From assembly GCA_035527845.1 (NCBI GenBank), contig DATKZT010000079.1, positions 17,362-81,361 of the forward strand: a DNA stretch of 64,000 nucleotides, in the 5' to 3' direction. The number at the start of each line of letters is the position of its first letter. Position 1 is the stretch's first letter. The DNA comes from JAUWKC01 sp035527845 (lineage in GTDB: Bacteria > Planctomycetota > Phycisphaerae > Sedimentisphaerales > Anaerobacaceae). Below, one piece after another: positions 1-9,093 of the stretch. The position numbers were made by a program, and so were the translations under genes. The notes below the pieces were generated by a model. That model had not been told where the DNA came from and did not search any database. It saw only the letters and a program-made list of their open reading frames with translations.

Positions 1-62
1 CAGTATCAGCGCCGGCGTGAGTAAACAGACATTTAGGCTGCGTTATATATAGGAACGTATGC

Positions 63-743
63 GTGCGTGTCAGCGAAATATTCTATTCCCTGCAGGGTGA
101 GGGGACCCTGGTTGGTGTTCCCAGTGTCTTTGTGCGCTTGGCCGGCTGTCCGCTGCGTTGTCGGTGGTGCGACACAAAATATGCGTGGGACGAAAGTGCG
201 GCGCGGAGTTATAGTATCGCGCAGGTATTGCAGGCCGTGCAAGCATGGCGGTGCAGATTTGTCGTAATAACCGGCGGCGAGCCCATGATAAGTTCGGAAC
301 TGCCGGGATTGGCAGAAGCGCTAAGAGCTTGTGGAAAAGAGGTGACAATTGAGACGGCCGGTATCGCGTTTATTCCAAACATGCCCTGTGACTTAATGAG
401 TATTAGCCCGAAGTTGAGCAATTCCACGCCGGCAGACCCAAAACTCGCGGTGGTCCACGAAGATGCCCGGCTGGATATCGCTGTAGTTGCTGAGTTAATC
501 AGAAATTACAGATACCAGATAAAATTCGTGGTGGATTCGGCGAAGGATGTGCAGGAGATACAGCAGGTAATTGCGGAGATAGGAAGCGTGGATTCGCGAA
601 GCGTAATGTTAATGCCTCAGGGCAGAACAAGGGACGAGGTCTTGGCGCGGTCGCCAATGGTAGCCGAGATCTGTAAGCGAATGGGTTTTGTGTTCTGCCA
701 GCGTTTACAGGTTATCCTCTGGAACAATGAAAGAAAAAGGTAG
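63..743 (+). CDS. queE: 7-carboxy-7-deazaguanine synthase (radical SAM)
   Basis: This 226-residue protein matches QueE, which converts 6-carboxytetrahydropterin to 7-carboxy-7-deazaguanine in queuosine/7-deazaguanine synthesis. The N-terminus carries the family's EIFYSLQGEG start followed by a radical-SAM cluster motif in which CPLRCRWC supplies the C-x3-C-x2-C cysteines for the 4Fe-4S centre. ITGGEP near residue 75 is the SAM-binding GGEP motif. Length is typical for QueE. The start is a GTG; the frame is open back to a stop at 18-20, and no ATG in this frame fits better. The TGA at 18-20 may end an upstream gene outside the window. No other que gene is visible, so operon membership cannot be judged. 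Identification is firm. Confidence 0.93.
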   Translation: MRVSEIFYSLQGEGTLVGVPSVFVRLAGCPLRCRWCDTKYAWDESAARSYSIAQVLQAVQAWRCRFVVITGGEPMISSELPGLAEALRACGKEVTIETAGIAFIPNMPCDLMSISPKLSNSTPADPKLAVVHEDARLDIAVVAELIRNYRYQIKFVVDSAKDVQEIQQVIAEIGSVDSRSVMLMPQGRTRDEVLARSPMVAEICKRMGFVFCQRLQVILWNNERKR

Positions 744-910
744 AGCACCACAACTCGATCTGTCCGACGGTCTGACCCCATATTGAGCCAAAAGAGTAAT
801 CGGCCCCAACTTCAGGTAAAAAAACGGCAGACCAGGCTGTCACGCAGGTTGGCAACAGTTGCCGCTCGAGGATAATCGTAAGACAGGCATGAAATTTGTG
901 CTCAAATATA

Positions 911-939
911 TTGCAATATCGAGTGGACGCGGGTAGATT
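911..939 (+). promoter_or_regulatory. Candidate sigma70-type promoter for tRNA-Ser
   Basis: TTGCAA (911-916) and TAGATT (934-939) are separated by 17 bases and lie about 45 bases before the tRNA-Ser gene. The -35 box overlaps a perfect 12-bp palindrome, ATATTGCAATAT (908-919). The assignment rests on consensus similarity only. Confidence 0.35.
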
Positions 940-982
940 ACTATAGCAAGGATGCTTTTGGCCATTGCTTCCTGAAGGATTC

Positions 983-1073
983 GGAGAGGTGGCCGAGCGG
1001 CTTAAGGCAACGGTTTGCTAAACCGTCGTGGGGGTATAAACCCCCACCGCGGGTTCGAATCCCGCCCTCTCCG
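983..1073 (+). tRNA. tRNA-Ser (GCT)
   Basis: The sequence folds as a class II tRNA of 91 nt. The 7-bp acceptor stem is GGAGAGG with CCTCTCC, the anticodon loop reads TTGCTAA with anticodon GCT, the long variable arm contains a GTGGGGG/CCCCCAC hairpin, and the T loop is TTCGAAT. The discriminator base is G. The next bases are TTA, so CCA is not encoded and must be added by tRNA nucleotidyltransferase. Confidence 0.97.
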
Positions 1074-1358
1074 TTACTCATGTCACTGGGATTGGGGTGT
1101 GTTGTAAGTTCTTGTTTTTGAATAGGTTGTGGCATGGCGTCCAGTTTTTTCCCCATAGACCCATAGACTTTGCCAGAATATAGCTTTACCCAAAAATGCA
1201 ACATAGAAGACCGTCCGGGTAATATGGGTCTATGCCTCGGCATTTTGCCCTGAACTTTCGGTACTCGGACTTCACGTGGAATTGCTGGCCGTGTTTCTCT
1301 TGAGACTTGTAAGAAAAAACAACTTACGTAAATGATTCTAAACACGGAAGTTATAAAA

Positions 1359-1432
1359 CACGCCCGACAGGATTCGAACCTGTGACCTACGGATTAGAAA
1401 TCCGTTGCTCTGTCCTGCTGAGCTACGGGCGC
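1359..1432 (-). tRNA. tRNA-Arg (TCT)
   Basis: Read on the minus strand, the acceptor stem GCGCCCG pairs with CGGGCGT (the first pair is G-T), the D arm is GCTCAGCAGGACAGAGC, the anticodon stem ACGGA/TCCGT encloses TTTCTAA with anticodon TCT, and the T arm is CAGGTTCGAATCCTG. The discriminator is G and CCA is not encoded. Confidence 0.96.
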
Positions 1433-1451
1433 AACTTTCTTGACTTGTTAT

Positions 1452-1481
1452 AATGTAACAACTTCCTGCTTTTACTGTCAA
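1452..1481 (-). promoter_or_regulatory. Candidate promoter for tRNA-Arg(TCT)
   Basis: On the minus strand TTGACA (1481-1476) is followed after 18 bases by TACATT (1457-1452). The predicted start lies just before the tRNA 5' end at 1432. The -35 box is a perfect consensus match; the -10 box is weaker. Confidence 0.45.
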
Positions 1482-1631
1482 CTTCTTCTCGGCTCAGGTC
1501 AGCTGACGCACTGTTTTGCACGAACTTTCTTGCTTAAACGACAAGCAAGATGGTTTTTGTTGTCGGATGCTTCATTATGTGCACCACGACCAAATTGTCC
1601 AATATGGCCGCATGAGGGTAGACTGGCTGCG

Positions 1632-2804
1632 TTAACTTCTTTGCGCACATTGAAGAGCAGCCGCGACAAGTGTCTCGATATTCTCCTTTGGTGTCCCCGG
1701 TACTATGCTGTCCGAGGTGCTGAATATGAACCGCTGGTCGCCCATGGTTTCTTCGAATATCTTCCGGACTTCGGCTGTTATCTCGTCCTTTGTGCCTTGT
1801 CTGAGCAGATGCACCTGGTCGAAATTGCCGACCATAACCACGCGGTCGCCGAGCGTGTCTCTGGCACTTCTTAAACTGGTGATATCGCCGCCAGAGCCGG
1901 CAGTGGATAACGACTCAAGGGCCTGCCCGTCGAGCATTTCTCGATATACCTCCAGTAGAGCGGCACACTGGCCGCAGTTGTGGAAGAGCACCTTGATGCC
2001 GTCAGAAGCCAGCGCATCAATATACCGCTTCTCATAGGGGAAGATATGGTCGAGATAGAAGCTGCCGCCGACCATTCCGCTGTTGGCAACATTGCCGACG
2101 ATCCGCATCACGTCCCCGCCGGCCTGGGCAACGGCCTTGCCCACCTCAATTACATCGTTCGCACAGAACTCCATGAGCTGCCGGTATAAATCAGGATTCA
2201 GCAGCGGGTCTATGAAGAGGTCTTGGAGTTTTCGCAAACCGAACGCGGAGTTGAAGACACTGCTCGGGACGCGCGGAAGCACAATACCGCGGTCGCCGAG
2301 TCTGTCGCGGATGTGCTTTATATGGCCTAAGTCATAGTCAGGAATTTGAGGTCTGTACTTTTTTATCATCTGTAAATCTTCGGCGTCTTTGATGAGCGCT
2401 TGGGTCCGAACGTTGCGCAGTTTCATCCAGTCCCTCGAAGGGTCGCCGTGAAATTCCTCACCTTCGAGGCCGAAAGTCTCAGTGAGTCGGCCTTCCGGAG
2501 TGGTGATCGTGTGGGTCAGTTTCTTTCTGTCAGAAGAAATTTCCCAGGCATTTACCCAGTCGTCGGTGTCACGATCAAAGGCAATCGGCTCAAAGACATC
2601 CACGCTGATTCTGAGCATTATGTCGATACCGAGAATCTCATGAAATCTTATCAGGTCCTCTATAGTGTCATGCGTCCTGCGGTCCAGCACGCAGTTTGGG
2701 GGGCCGTCTTCGATATCGGTATCCGTAACGAATAACGTGATCGGGGTCCTGTCCGGGACCTCTCCGTTAAGAACCCTCAGAAGTCTCTCACGCGAAGTCA
2801 TCAT
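1632..2804 (-). CDS. Uroporphyrinogen decarboxylase (UroD)-family protein, corrinoid-methyltransferase-like
   Basis: The 390-residue protein has the UroD/MtaA/CmuA superfamily layout. The N-terminus (SRERLLRVLNGEVPDRTPI) is the usual 'R...ALNG..PDR.P' opening. Near residue 275 there is HNCGQC, resembling the zinc-binding H-x-C motif of MtaA/CmuA-type corrinoid methyltransferases rather than true HemE. DTLGDRVVMVGNFD and the final 'GTPKENIETLVAAA' helix are also typical. It probably acts on a methylated corrinoid or small methyl compound, but no substrate can be assigned because no corrinoid protein or MtrH-like partner is adjacent. A GAGGA Shine-Dalgarno sequence lies six bases before ATG 2804. 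It appears to be a single-gene unit between tRNA genes. Confidence 0.85.
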   Translation of the reverse strand: MMTSRERLLRVLNGEVPDRTPITLFVTDTDIEDGPPNCVLDRRTHDTIEDLIRFHEILGIDIMLRISVDVFEPIAFDRDTDDWVNAWEISSDRKKLTHTITTPEGRLTETFGLEGEEFHGDPSRDWMKLRNVRTQALIKDAEDLQMIKKYRPQIPDYDLGHIKHIRDRLGDRGIVLPRVPSSVFNSAFGLRKLQDLFIDPLLNPDLYRQLMEFCANDVIEVGKAVAQAGGDVMRIVGNVANSGMVGGSFYLDHIFPYEKRYIDALASDGIKVLFHNCGQCAALLEVYREMLDGQALESLSTAGSGGDITSLRSARDTLGDRVVMVGNFDQVHLLRQGTKDEITAEVRKIFEETMGDQRFIFSTSDSIVPGTPKENIETLVAAALQCAQRS

Positions 2805-3019
2805 TCAATCTTCCTCAGACAAAAAACGTACGACAACATTTTCAAAGTCTGCACCTGACTACAAGGAGAACTGTTTTGCCTTCATCCGTCAAGAGTAAAC
2901 CGGGCGCATGAGAGATAAGGAATTTTGGCCTTGAGGATTCGGGGCGGTGATGTTAGAGTGTTCATATCTGGTTGGCAGCACGTATATCTTTGCCGGCCAA
3001 GACATCAAGTTTTGGATTT

Positions 3020-3093
3020 GCGCCCGTAGCTCAATTGGATAGAGTGGCGGACTTCGAATCCGTAGGTTGCAGGTTCGAGCCCTGCCGGGCGCG
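3020..3093 (+). tRNA. tRNA-Arg (TCG)
   Basis: Acceptor GCGCCCG pairs fully with CGGGCGC, the D arm is GCTCAATTGGATAGAGT, the anticodon stem GCGGA/TCCGT encloses CTTCGAA (anticodon TCG), and the T arm is GCAGGTTCGAGCCCTGC. The discriminator is G and no CCA is encoded. It is closely similar to the tRNA-Arg(TCT) at 1359-1432. Confidence 0.96.
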
Positions 3094-3308
3094 TTGCTTT
3101 AACTTGAGGGCTATCAGGCAATTATGCTTGGCAACATTTTCTGGTTGTCCCTCGAAGACACCCGTTTGCGTCAGTTTTGCGTCAGTCACTTTTCACGCCT
3201 TCCAAAATCTCGTTCATAATCCTGCTTGCAAAAACAACATCTTCTGACCTCATGAGCCCGCTTTGTCGGGATTCAGTCGACGCCAGCGTGTGTCTTGCAG
3301 TTTCAAGA

Positions 3309-4562
3309 CTATCGCTGCCGGCATTGAGAAGCGTTTCCTTTTGTCATCCAGCCTTTTCCGCCGAGCATACGTGCGACCATCATGCCGGCCACATTGTCAC
3401 CGACGGCGTTGACCATGGTCGCCGGGGGGTCAACAAGCGTTCCAACCATTGAAATGATGGGCATCGCTTCGACAGGGAAGCCATAAAGGGTGATAATCAG
3501 CAGTTCTCCCAAGAAGCCGCCGCCCGGAATTCCGCTCATGACAACTCCGCTGAGCAGGGCCACGCCAATGACGGTGAAAATGGTCCATGCCCCGGAGAAA
3601 TCCTTATCGAACAAACCAAACAGCAGGGCAATCTTCAAGACCGCGGACAGGCATGAGCCATCCATGTGAATCATAGAGCCGACGGGGATGACCACTTCGC
3701 TTATATCCTTGGGAACACCGATTTTTTCGGCCGCCTGCAAATTGGTCGGGATTGCCGCAACACTGCTGCCGGTCGCCCATGCTGTCAATGACGTTGGTAT
3801 GATATTGCCCCAGAATGACCTGACGGCCCTGATACGACCGGCAACATACGCGTACAGTGAAAAGCCGACAACAAAATAGAGGATTGTAAGAGGATAGTAG
3901 AGCAGCATCGCCCTGAAATACGACCCCAACAGCTTTGGGCCGAAAACGCCAACGAGGTATGCAAAATAAGCTCCCAGGCCGATCGGCGCATAGAGCATAA
4001 TATAAGCAATGGCTTTGTTCATGACTTCGTTGCCGGCGAGAAGGAACTGAGTAAAAGCCCTGCCTTTTTCGCCGACAGAAGAAGCCGCCAGCCCGACCAG
4101 CGCGGAAAACACGATCAGGGCCAGCATATTCTTCTTCGACAATAGTCCGCTGAAATCGCCGACCGTGAAGGTATCAACAATTTGTTCGGAGATATTCGGC
4201 TTTTCGGCATTTACGTCCAAATCCGCATTCAGTGTTATACCTTTGGCCGGCGGGTAAATCCGCACACCAATAACCATCAGCACCGACGCGATTGTGCCGG
4301 TCAGAACGAAAATCAACAGCATCGACGCTAATATTTTGCCCAGCCGTCTAACATCCGTCATAGCAGCAATGGCGGACGATATGGAGAAGAAAACAAGCGG
4401 GACGACTATGGTAAAAAGCAGATTGAGAAAAATATCACCGAAAGGCTTGAAGAAAGCGGCCTTGTGCTTGAAAAGCACCCCCAAAAGAGAGCCGATGACG
4501 ATAGACGTGATGAGTAACAGCGAAAAGGCATAGTTCCTAAGAAATACTGATTTGAACTTCAT
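3309..4562 (-). CDS. Dicarboxylate/amino acid:cation symporter (DAACS/SDF family)
   Basis: This 417-residue integral membrane protein belongs to the glutamate/dicarboxylate:cation symporter family, which imports acidic or neutral amino acids or C4-dicarboxylates with sodium or protons. Successive hydrophobic helices begin at residue 8. The C-terminal half holds the two re-entrant hairpin signatures: a serine-containing WATGSSVAAIP segment, then PVGSMIHMDGSC (family NMDGT variant), and later TMVNAVGDNVAGMM, matching the substrate-binding 'MVN..GD' motif. The ATG at 4562 is preferred because it begins right before the first membrane helix; an upstream in-frame extension would add 29 polar residues. 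Substrate specificity cannot be read from the sequence. It follows the ACT-domain gene by 116 bases on the same strand. Confidence 0.9.
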   Translation of the reverse strand: MKFKSVFLRNYAFSLLLITSIVIGSLLGVLFKHKAAFFKPFGDIFLNLLFTIVVPLVFFSISSAIAAMTDVRRLGKILASMLLIFVLTGTIASVLMVIGVRIYPPAKGITLNADLDVNAEKPNISEQIVDTFTVGDFSGLLSKKNMLALIVFSALVGLAASSVGEKGRAFTQFLLAGNEVMNKAIAYIMLYAPIGLGAYFAYLVGVFGPKLLGSYFRAMLLYYPLTILYFVVGFSLYAYVAGRIRAVRSFWGNIIPTSLTAWATGSSVAAIPTNLQAAEKIGVPKDISEVVIPVGSMIHMDGSCLSAVLKIALLFGLFDKDFSGAWTIFTVIGVALLSGVVMSGIPGGGFLGELLIITLYGFPVEAMPIISMVGTLVDPPATMVNAVGDNVAGMMVARMLGGKGWMTKGNASQCRQR

Positions 4563-4678
4563 AAACCTATTCTTTGAAGACACACACTGGCAGGGAATTG
4601 CCCGCGTCTTGAAACCCGGAGCAACAGAGCCAGGACTCCCGGAAAACAAGTTTCAGCCGCTAAAATCTTATGCTGCTT

Positions 4679-5104
4679 TCAGCGTGACTGCCTGAGACAC
4701 CTTATCGCCTTGTTTGCATCCGCGACCGAGTCAAAAGCCAGATAGAAAACGGCGTGCTTGCCCATTGAAGCAGCGGATAAGCCCCGAAGGTTAATCCCGG
4801 CCTCGGCAATCTTCTGGGTCATTTCTGCAGCAAGACCGGGTCTATCCTGGCCGTCAATGCGGACCGAGTGCATGGACTCAGCCTTGCGGAAGCCTGCTTC
4901 TTTGGCGGCTTTTACCTGCCTTGCACCCTTTATTGGTGTTACAAATGCAACTCCTTCGCCGGGCTTTTCGGGGGCTCGGCGGGCCACAAGGAATTCAAGA
5001 TTAGCGCCGGCTTTCAAAAGTGCATCGAGCTTCTTCGCCAATCCACCGGGTCTATCCTCAATGCCGATGGCCCACACGTCAATCCGCTTCAGGTCTAATT
5101 TCAT
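4679..5104 (-). CDS. Double-ACT-domain protein
   Basis: The protein is 141 residues and consists of two ACT-like repeats: residues 7-68 (with DRPGGLAKKLDALLKAGANL) and 78-138 (with DRPGLAAEMTQKIAEAGINL). The 'DRPG' turn plus following helix is the usual small-ligand-binding ACT signature. Such stand-alone ACT pairs are presumed to sense amino acids, but no catalytic domain is attached and the ligand is unknown. ATG 5104 follows a strong GGAGG; longer in-frame starts lack one. It lies directly upstream of the symporter gene on the same strand, so co-transcription and an amino-acid-related role are plausible but inferred. Confidence 0.82.
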   Translation of the reverse strand: MKLDLKRIDVWAIGIEDRPGGLAKKLDALLKAGANLEFLVARRAPEKPGEGVAFVTPIKGARQVKAAKEAGFRKAESMHSVRIDGQDRPGLAAEMTQKIAEAGINLRGLSAASMGKHAVFYLAFDSVADANKAIRCLRQSR

Positions 5105-5168
5105 GATGCGTCCTCCGTAAAACAGTATCCAGCCTTTTGTAAGGTCAAACCACACGAACACGACTTAA

Positions 5169-5196
5169 CTTTTACCATCTCGCCTGCTTTTGTCAA
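5169..5196 (-). promoter_or_regulatory. Candidate promoter for the ACT protein and symporter
   Basis: On the minus strand TTGACA (5196-5191) and TAAAAG (5174-5169) are separated by 16 bases. The expected transcript start would leave a leader of about 55-60 bases before ATG 5104. Confidence 0.45.
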
Positions 5197-5386
5197 CAGC
5201 TGCCGCTTTGAATTTTTACATTTTGATTTTGCCGCCTGTCTGCTCCACGCCAGCCGCTCGTTCTTCTTGCCTTAGGAGTGAGAGATTGGCGCGCCTTGGT
5301 GTGCAGGTCTGGCAATGACAACCCTCAAACCACGCCTGACAAGGCAATAGCACGCTCGGGGCGACTGAACTGTTCTTCCAAGCGAG

Positions 5387-7633
5387 CTACTTTGCCGAGA
5401 TTTCAGCCGGAGCCGGCGCCCGAGGTATACCGAGCCTGACGTAATCATAAACGCCGTGTTGCGACCACATTCCAAAAGCATCGATCTTGTCAGGAATAGC
5501 ACCGGGAGTCTCACTTTCTCTGCTCCAGGTCTTGCCGTTACAGGATATGCTTATTCTGGCGGTCGTACCTGATACACGCTCGAGGCGGAGTGTCAGCAGG
5601 CTCGAACCACCTAACGGCAGGCCGAGGCCGCCTATCATGGGCTGTCCGAGCCTCTTCCACGAGTTGCTGTTAGAGAGAAGAGAGTCGTTCTTCATGGGCC
5701 TGTTTCGTTCCCAAATACTCGTGTTTGTATGAGACTCTTTGCCGCCGCCCGTTTTGTATTCGGTAAATCTCAAGGGTGCATCCTGAGGGACGTGGGGAAA
5801 GAAGCGAAAATGATAGCCGAGATAGCCTCGATATATCTCATTTTCCTTTCCGATCCCATCTGCCGGGATGTGTCCATGCTCGTTCGAGTCGAACAGACCT
5901 ACGCGAAAGTCCCCCGTCCCGCCGACGCATCTGACGTCGGAGCAGTATCTGTATATGTTCGGGTCAGGGTCGTGATCCTTGTAACATTCGCAGCCGTAGT
6001 CTTCCGGACTCGTACTTGACCATACGTAAGAGAATGTCACGACGTCGCCCGGCTGACTGAACCTTTGTTCGGGAAGCCTGACCATAATCTGGTGGCCTTC
6101 GCGGACCTTCCACTCAAGCTCGCCGGAATCCGTCAGCCCCAACAGCGATGAGTCTGCTGAATGATACCAATGCAGACCATCAAACTGTCGCAAGATTGTG
6201 TAAGTGTGCTGCCTGCGCTGCCCCAATGCCGCATTCGTCGGGTTGGCTAGCGCTATTACGATTGTCTCGTTATCCTCATCGAGATCATCGTTTATGACCT
6301 CAATGCCGCTGATTGTTTTTGTGGTTTCGCCCGGGTTGAACGTCAAAGTGCCGTTGATCAATCTGTAGTCCACGCCGTCCCCCGTGGCCGTGCCGCCGCT
6401 GGCGGCGTAAGCCGCCGTTATCGTTTCGCTGCCGGCGCGAGACAAACTTACCGAAATAGGTCCCGCAGGGACGCCCTCGGAACCCCGGCTGTATTCTGCG
6501 TCGAAGGAGATCTTGATGCTCGCATCGATAATCTTGTATGTGTGTTGCGATATTGCGCCCAATTCAGAATCAGCCCCTCTCGGATTTATCAGGCCCACGG
6601 TTATCGTTTCATCCTCTTCGATCAAGTCGTCATCGCGGATGTCAAGGCTGATATTCTTGCTGGACTCACCAGGCTTGAACGTCAGTTTCCCCGCGTCCAG
6701 CACATAGTCCTCGCCTGCGGCTGCTGTCCCCCCGACGACGGCATAGTCCACCGTCACAGTTTCCTTGGGCTTTCCGTAGAGTCTTACGGTAAGAACCGCA
6801 GGCGTGACAGACTCCGCCGCCTCGGAAGACTCGCTCTCAAAGGACACACGCGTGGCAGATGCGTTGAGAAACTCATCCGGAGACAGCGCCGTATCGCTAA
6901 TTCGCAGCTCGTCTATGAAGCCATCGAAGAAATCGTCGGCGTCCTGAGGCGGGTCGGCGTTGTCCCGAATCATCGCCCCAATGCCAAGGCTACGCTCGCT
7001 GTCCTCAACCCGCTGCTTATGCGGGGCGGTCCCGGCCAGCCTGCTATCGACATATATCCTCATCGGCGCGGCGGTATCGCTCTCGTCAAAAACACCTGCG
7101 ATGTGATGCCACTTGTTAAGCTGGATGGTGCCGGGGCCGGTCTGCGCCGCCTTATCGTCATCGTTGATGGCGAATCGAAGATTCCCGTCGTTGGTTACCT
7201 CGAGGTAATATCGCCCGCCGCCGTATTTCCTGACCACGACGTTTTTCAGGCGAAGACTGTGGACACAAATGAAAGCTTCAATCGTAAATGCCTTAAGCTT
7301 ACTGAGGTCCAACACACTGTCCGGCCCGGGGTCATTGGCGAACATTGCAGCGGTGCCGAAGCTCACGTCCGTCGGATTTTGAAAGTGGGCGCTGGTGCCC
7401 TGCTTGTTATACCACGGATTGGCGGGTCCGTATATGATTGCCGCCTCCGGGGCTCGAAGACCCTTGTTTACGAACGTCTTTATGGTCACTTGCGAGGCCA
7501 CATCAGCAGCCGTGACCATCTTCTCTCGCAATGGTCCGTCAAATGTCCAATGTAACAGGGTTTTGGCCCCTGCCGAACCGGCTGCGGCCAGCAGCAGCAG
7601 AACTAAAAACATACGACCTGATTTCCCAAACAT
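5387..7633 (-). CDS. Exported LamG / Calx-beta domain protein
   Basis: The 748-residue protein begins with a signal peptide (KSGRMFLVLLLLAAAGSAGA, cleavage near residue 23). Residues about 27-250 form a LamG/concanavalin-like lectin domain with the recurrent ingredients 'LHWTFDGPL', 'FTIEAFICV', 'NKWHHIAGVFD' and 'DGFIDELRISDTALS'. Two Calx-beta repeats follow, about 255-375 and 376-485, each with 'VDYAVVGGTA..GEDY', 'LTFKPGESSKNI' and a 'DD..EEDETI' turn. The C-terminal ~260 residues have a cysteine-containing stretch (CECYKDHDPDPN...YCSDVRC) and look like another beta-rich carbohydrate-binding-type fold that I do not recognise. Location is inferred to be the periplasm or cell surface. GGAGG precedes ATG 7633 by seven bases. 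No enzyme signature is visible. Confidence 0.85.
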   Translation of the reverse strand: MFGKSGRMFLVLLLLAAAGSAGAKTLLHWTFDGPLREKMVTAADVASQVTIKTFVNKGLRAPEAAIIYGPANPWYNKQGTSAHFQNPTDVSFGTAAMFANDPGPDSVLDLSKLKAFTIEAFICVHSLRLKNVVVRKYGGGRYYLEVTNDGNLRFAINDDDKAAQTGPGTIQLNKWHHIAGVFDESDTAAPMRIYVDSRLAGTAPHKQRVEDSERSLGIGAMIRDNADPPQDADDFFDGFIDELRISDTALSPDEFLNASATRVSFESESSEAAESVTPAVLTVRLYGKPKETVTVDYAVVGGTAAAGEDYVLDAGKLTFKPGESSKNISLDIRDDDLIEEDETITVGLINPRGADSELGAISQHTYKIIDASIKISFDAEYSRGSEGVPAGPISVSLSRAGSETITAAYAASGGTATGDGVDYRLINGTLTFNPGETTKTISGIEVINDDLDEDNETIVIALANPTNAALGQRRQHTYTILRQFDGLHWYHSADSSLLGLTDSGELEWKVREGHQIMVRLPEQRFSQPGDVVTFSYVWSSTSPEDYGCECYKDHDPDPNIYRYCSDVRCVGGTGDFRVGLFDSNEHGHIPADGIGKENEIYRGYLGYHFRFFPHVPQDAPLRFTEYKTGGGKESHTNTSIWERNRPMKNDSLLSNSNSWKRLGQPMIGGLGLPLGGSSLLTLRLERVSGTTARISISCNGKTWSRESETPGAIPDKIDAFGMWSQHGVYDYVRLGIPRAPAPAEISAK

Positions 7634-7767
7634 AGCATACCTCCTTTACAGCAGCAATTTGTTGATATTTATCCGTTCACGTCTTCTATCATACATAAAC
7701 ATGGCGAAGCAGCCGCCCCAATTGTTGATGCCCAATCCCGAAAAAAATCAAAAAATCACGATTTCGC

Positions 7768-7796
7768 TTGACAAATAGGGTCGTATCGGGTAGAAA
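7768..7796 (+). promoter_or_regulatory. Candidate promoter ahead of the decayed PKD-like gene
   Basis: TTGACA (7768-7773) and TAGAAA (7791-7796) are separated by exactly 17 bases on the plus strand. The 7634-7984 interval otherwise holds an 8-C homopolymer near 7836 and a short ORF at 7871-7981 with a GGAGGAG leader, which may be the displaced start of the pseudogene that follows. Confidence 0.4.
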
Positions 7797-7984
7797 ACGC
7801 AGGACCGCTTCGTATCCGCGGCCGAAGGACTATGCCGCACCCCCCCCTTGCCGGCGGCCGGAGGAGTGGCATGGTGCTTATTTGTGGGGTGAAGGCCCAA
7901 TTCTACCGCCGACGCGGCAAATCTCTACCAAACGAGCATCAACTCCCACGCTGCCAAAATACAATCAGTAACAGCCTCTAATGA

Positions 7985-8727
7985 AAACACCGTCATGGGG
8001 AGTCCCGATTTGTCGCGACTGCGGTTCAGGAAGGACGCCCCAACCCGGGCAATCCGCTACCAGTGGCTAATGCTGGTGGGCCTTATATTACCCAAGCAAC
8101 AAGCTGGGACGGCGCGGTTGTGCAGGTCGACGGTACAACGTCAAAAGCATTCGGCCAAGATACTCTCACATACCAACGGGGCCTTGACTTGTCAGTGGAC
8201 TTGGATGGGGACGCTGACCCCTGCAACGATGCAGATTCAACCGAACCGATTCTTGGTCAAACTTTCCCAATCGGTCAGACAGAAATCTCACTGGTTGTCA
8301 TAGACGAGTGTGGGGCAAGTAGTGAGCCTGATATTGCGACCGTAACTGTGAGGGTGATTGACACAGGCATTGACATCAAGCCGGGCAGTTTCCCGAACGC
8401 CATCAATATGGGCTCTAATGGCGTAGTGCCGGTGGCTTTCCTGACAGACTTCGGCTTTGACGCCTCAACCGTCGATCCGGGCACCGTGACGCTGCGCGGC
8501 GAGCACTTCGCAGGCGGTTTAGTCAAGTTGCGAGGCAAGAAGGATGCACCGTCGCCAATGGCAAACCTCGAAGATGTTGACTAAGATGGCGATTTGGACC
8601 TTGTTGTACATCTTGAGACGGAGAAGCTTGCCGAGCATGAGCTCGAGGCAATATGCGAGATTAGCGCCCTGACGTATGACGGCTACGTTGTCTCCGCAGC
8701 GATACCATCCAGTTTGTTCCCGAGTAA
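7985..8727 (+). pseudogene. Decayed PKD-like / repeat-domain exported protein
   Basis: The sequence reads as the C-terminal part of a surface protein. It has a PKD-like segment starting 'PVANAGGPYI', then 'GIDIKPGSFPNAINMGSNGVVPVAFL' (a domain common at the end of exported planctomycete proteins), and an FG-GAP-like 'DVD-stop-DGDLDLVVH'. The coding match continues in the same frame straight through a TAA at 8582-8584, so this stop interrupts the gene. Near 8690-8698 the frame shifts by one base; in the new frame the expected 'SDTIQFVPE' ending and a stop at 8725-8727 follow. No convincing intact N-terminus exists: the frame opens only at 7985. Two lesions and a missing front mark it as a pseudogene remnant. 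Confidence 0.7.
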
Positions 8728-8756
8728 CACAAATCCAAGTGAAAGGCCTCGAACAA

Positions 8757-8787
8757 GGGCTGTAAGCATTCGACTTGCAGCCCTTTT
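8757..8787 (+). terminator. Rho-independent terminator
   Basis: GGGCTGTAAG (8757-8766) pairs with CTTGCAGCCC (8774-8783) around a 7-base loop (one G-T pair), followed by TTTT. It sits 30 bases after the pseudogene end and is nearly symmetric, so it might also act on the T6SS operon coming from the right, though the minus-strand U-tract is poor. The rest of 8788-9093 shows nothing I can support as a gene. Confidence 0.55.
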
Positions 8788-9093
8788 GCCTTTCGGTCCT
8801 CAACTTTTACCGACTGCTCCTGACTTTTTCAGCTTTGATTTGTACTGCATGAGGATTGCGTCTAAGACGGACGGCGGCTACTGGGTCCTGTTTCCAAATT
8901 GTAGCCGCTATGCGCTGCTGAGGACGTTCTCTTGTGGCCCAAGAATGGCTGCTGTTAGAATCGATTCTCCGCACAGTGCTGTTCCTTTCGGTGGAGTCGT
9001 TTGCCGTCTCCGTCATCCGGACTTGCGCTTAAGCGCGGGACAACTTTTGAAGAATGTCAGCACCGGTCATGATGATTCGGTGTCATTGGTGCT

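Noticed and set aside
908..919. Perfect palindrome ATATTGCAATAT considered as an operator
   Set aside because: A 12-bp AT-rich palindrome is not rare and overlaps the proposed -35 box; no regulator or second site supports it.
941..1345. A 134-codon minus-strand ORF spanning tRNA-Ser
   Set aside because: It reads through a well-formed tRNA gene; the 'GEGGIRTRGG' segment is a known artefact of translating tRNA-Ser.
2972..3247. A 91-codon plus-strand ORF spanning tRNA-Arg(TCG)
   Set aside because: 'PVAQLDRVADFESVGCRFEPCRAR' is the standard false translation of a tRNA; no ribosome site.
6542..7555. A 337-codon plus-strand ORF opposite the LamG/Calx-beta gene
   Set aside because: The minus strand encodes recognisable LamG and Calx-beta domains with a signal peptide; the antisense frame has no domain or ribosome site.
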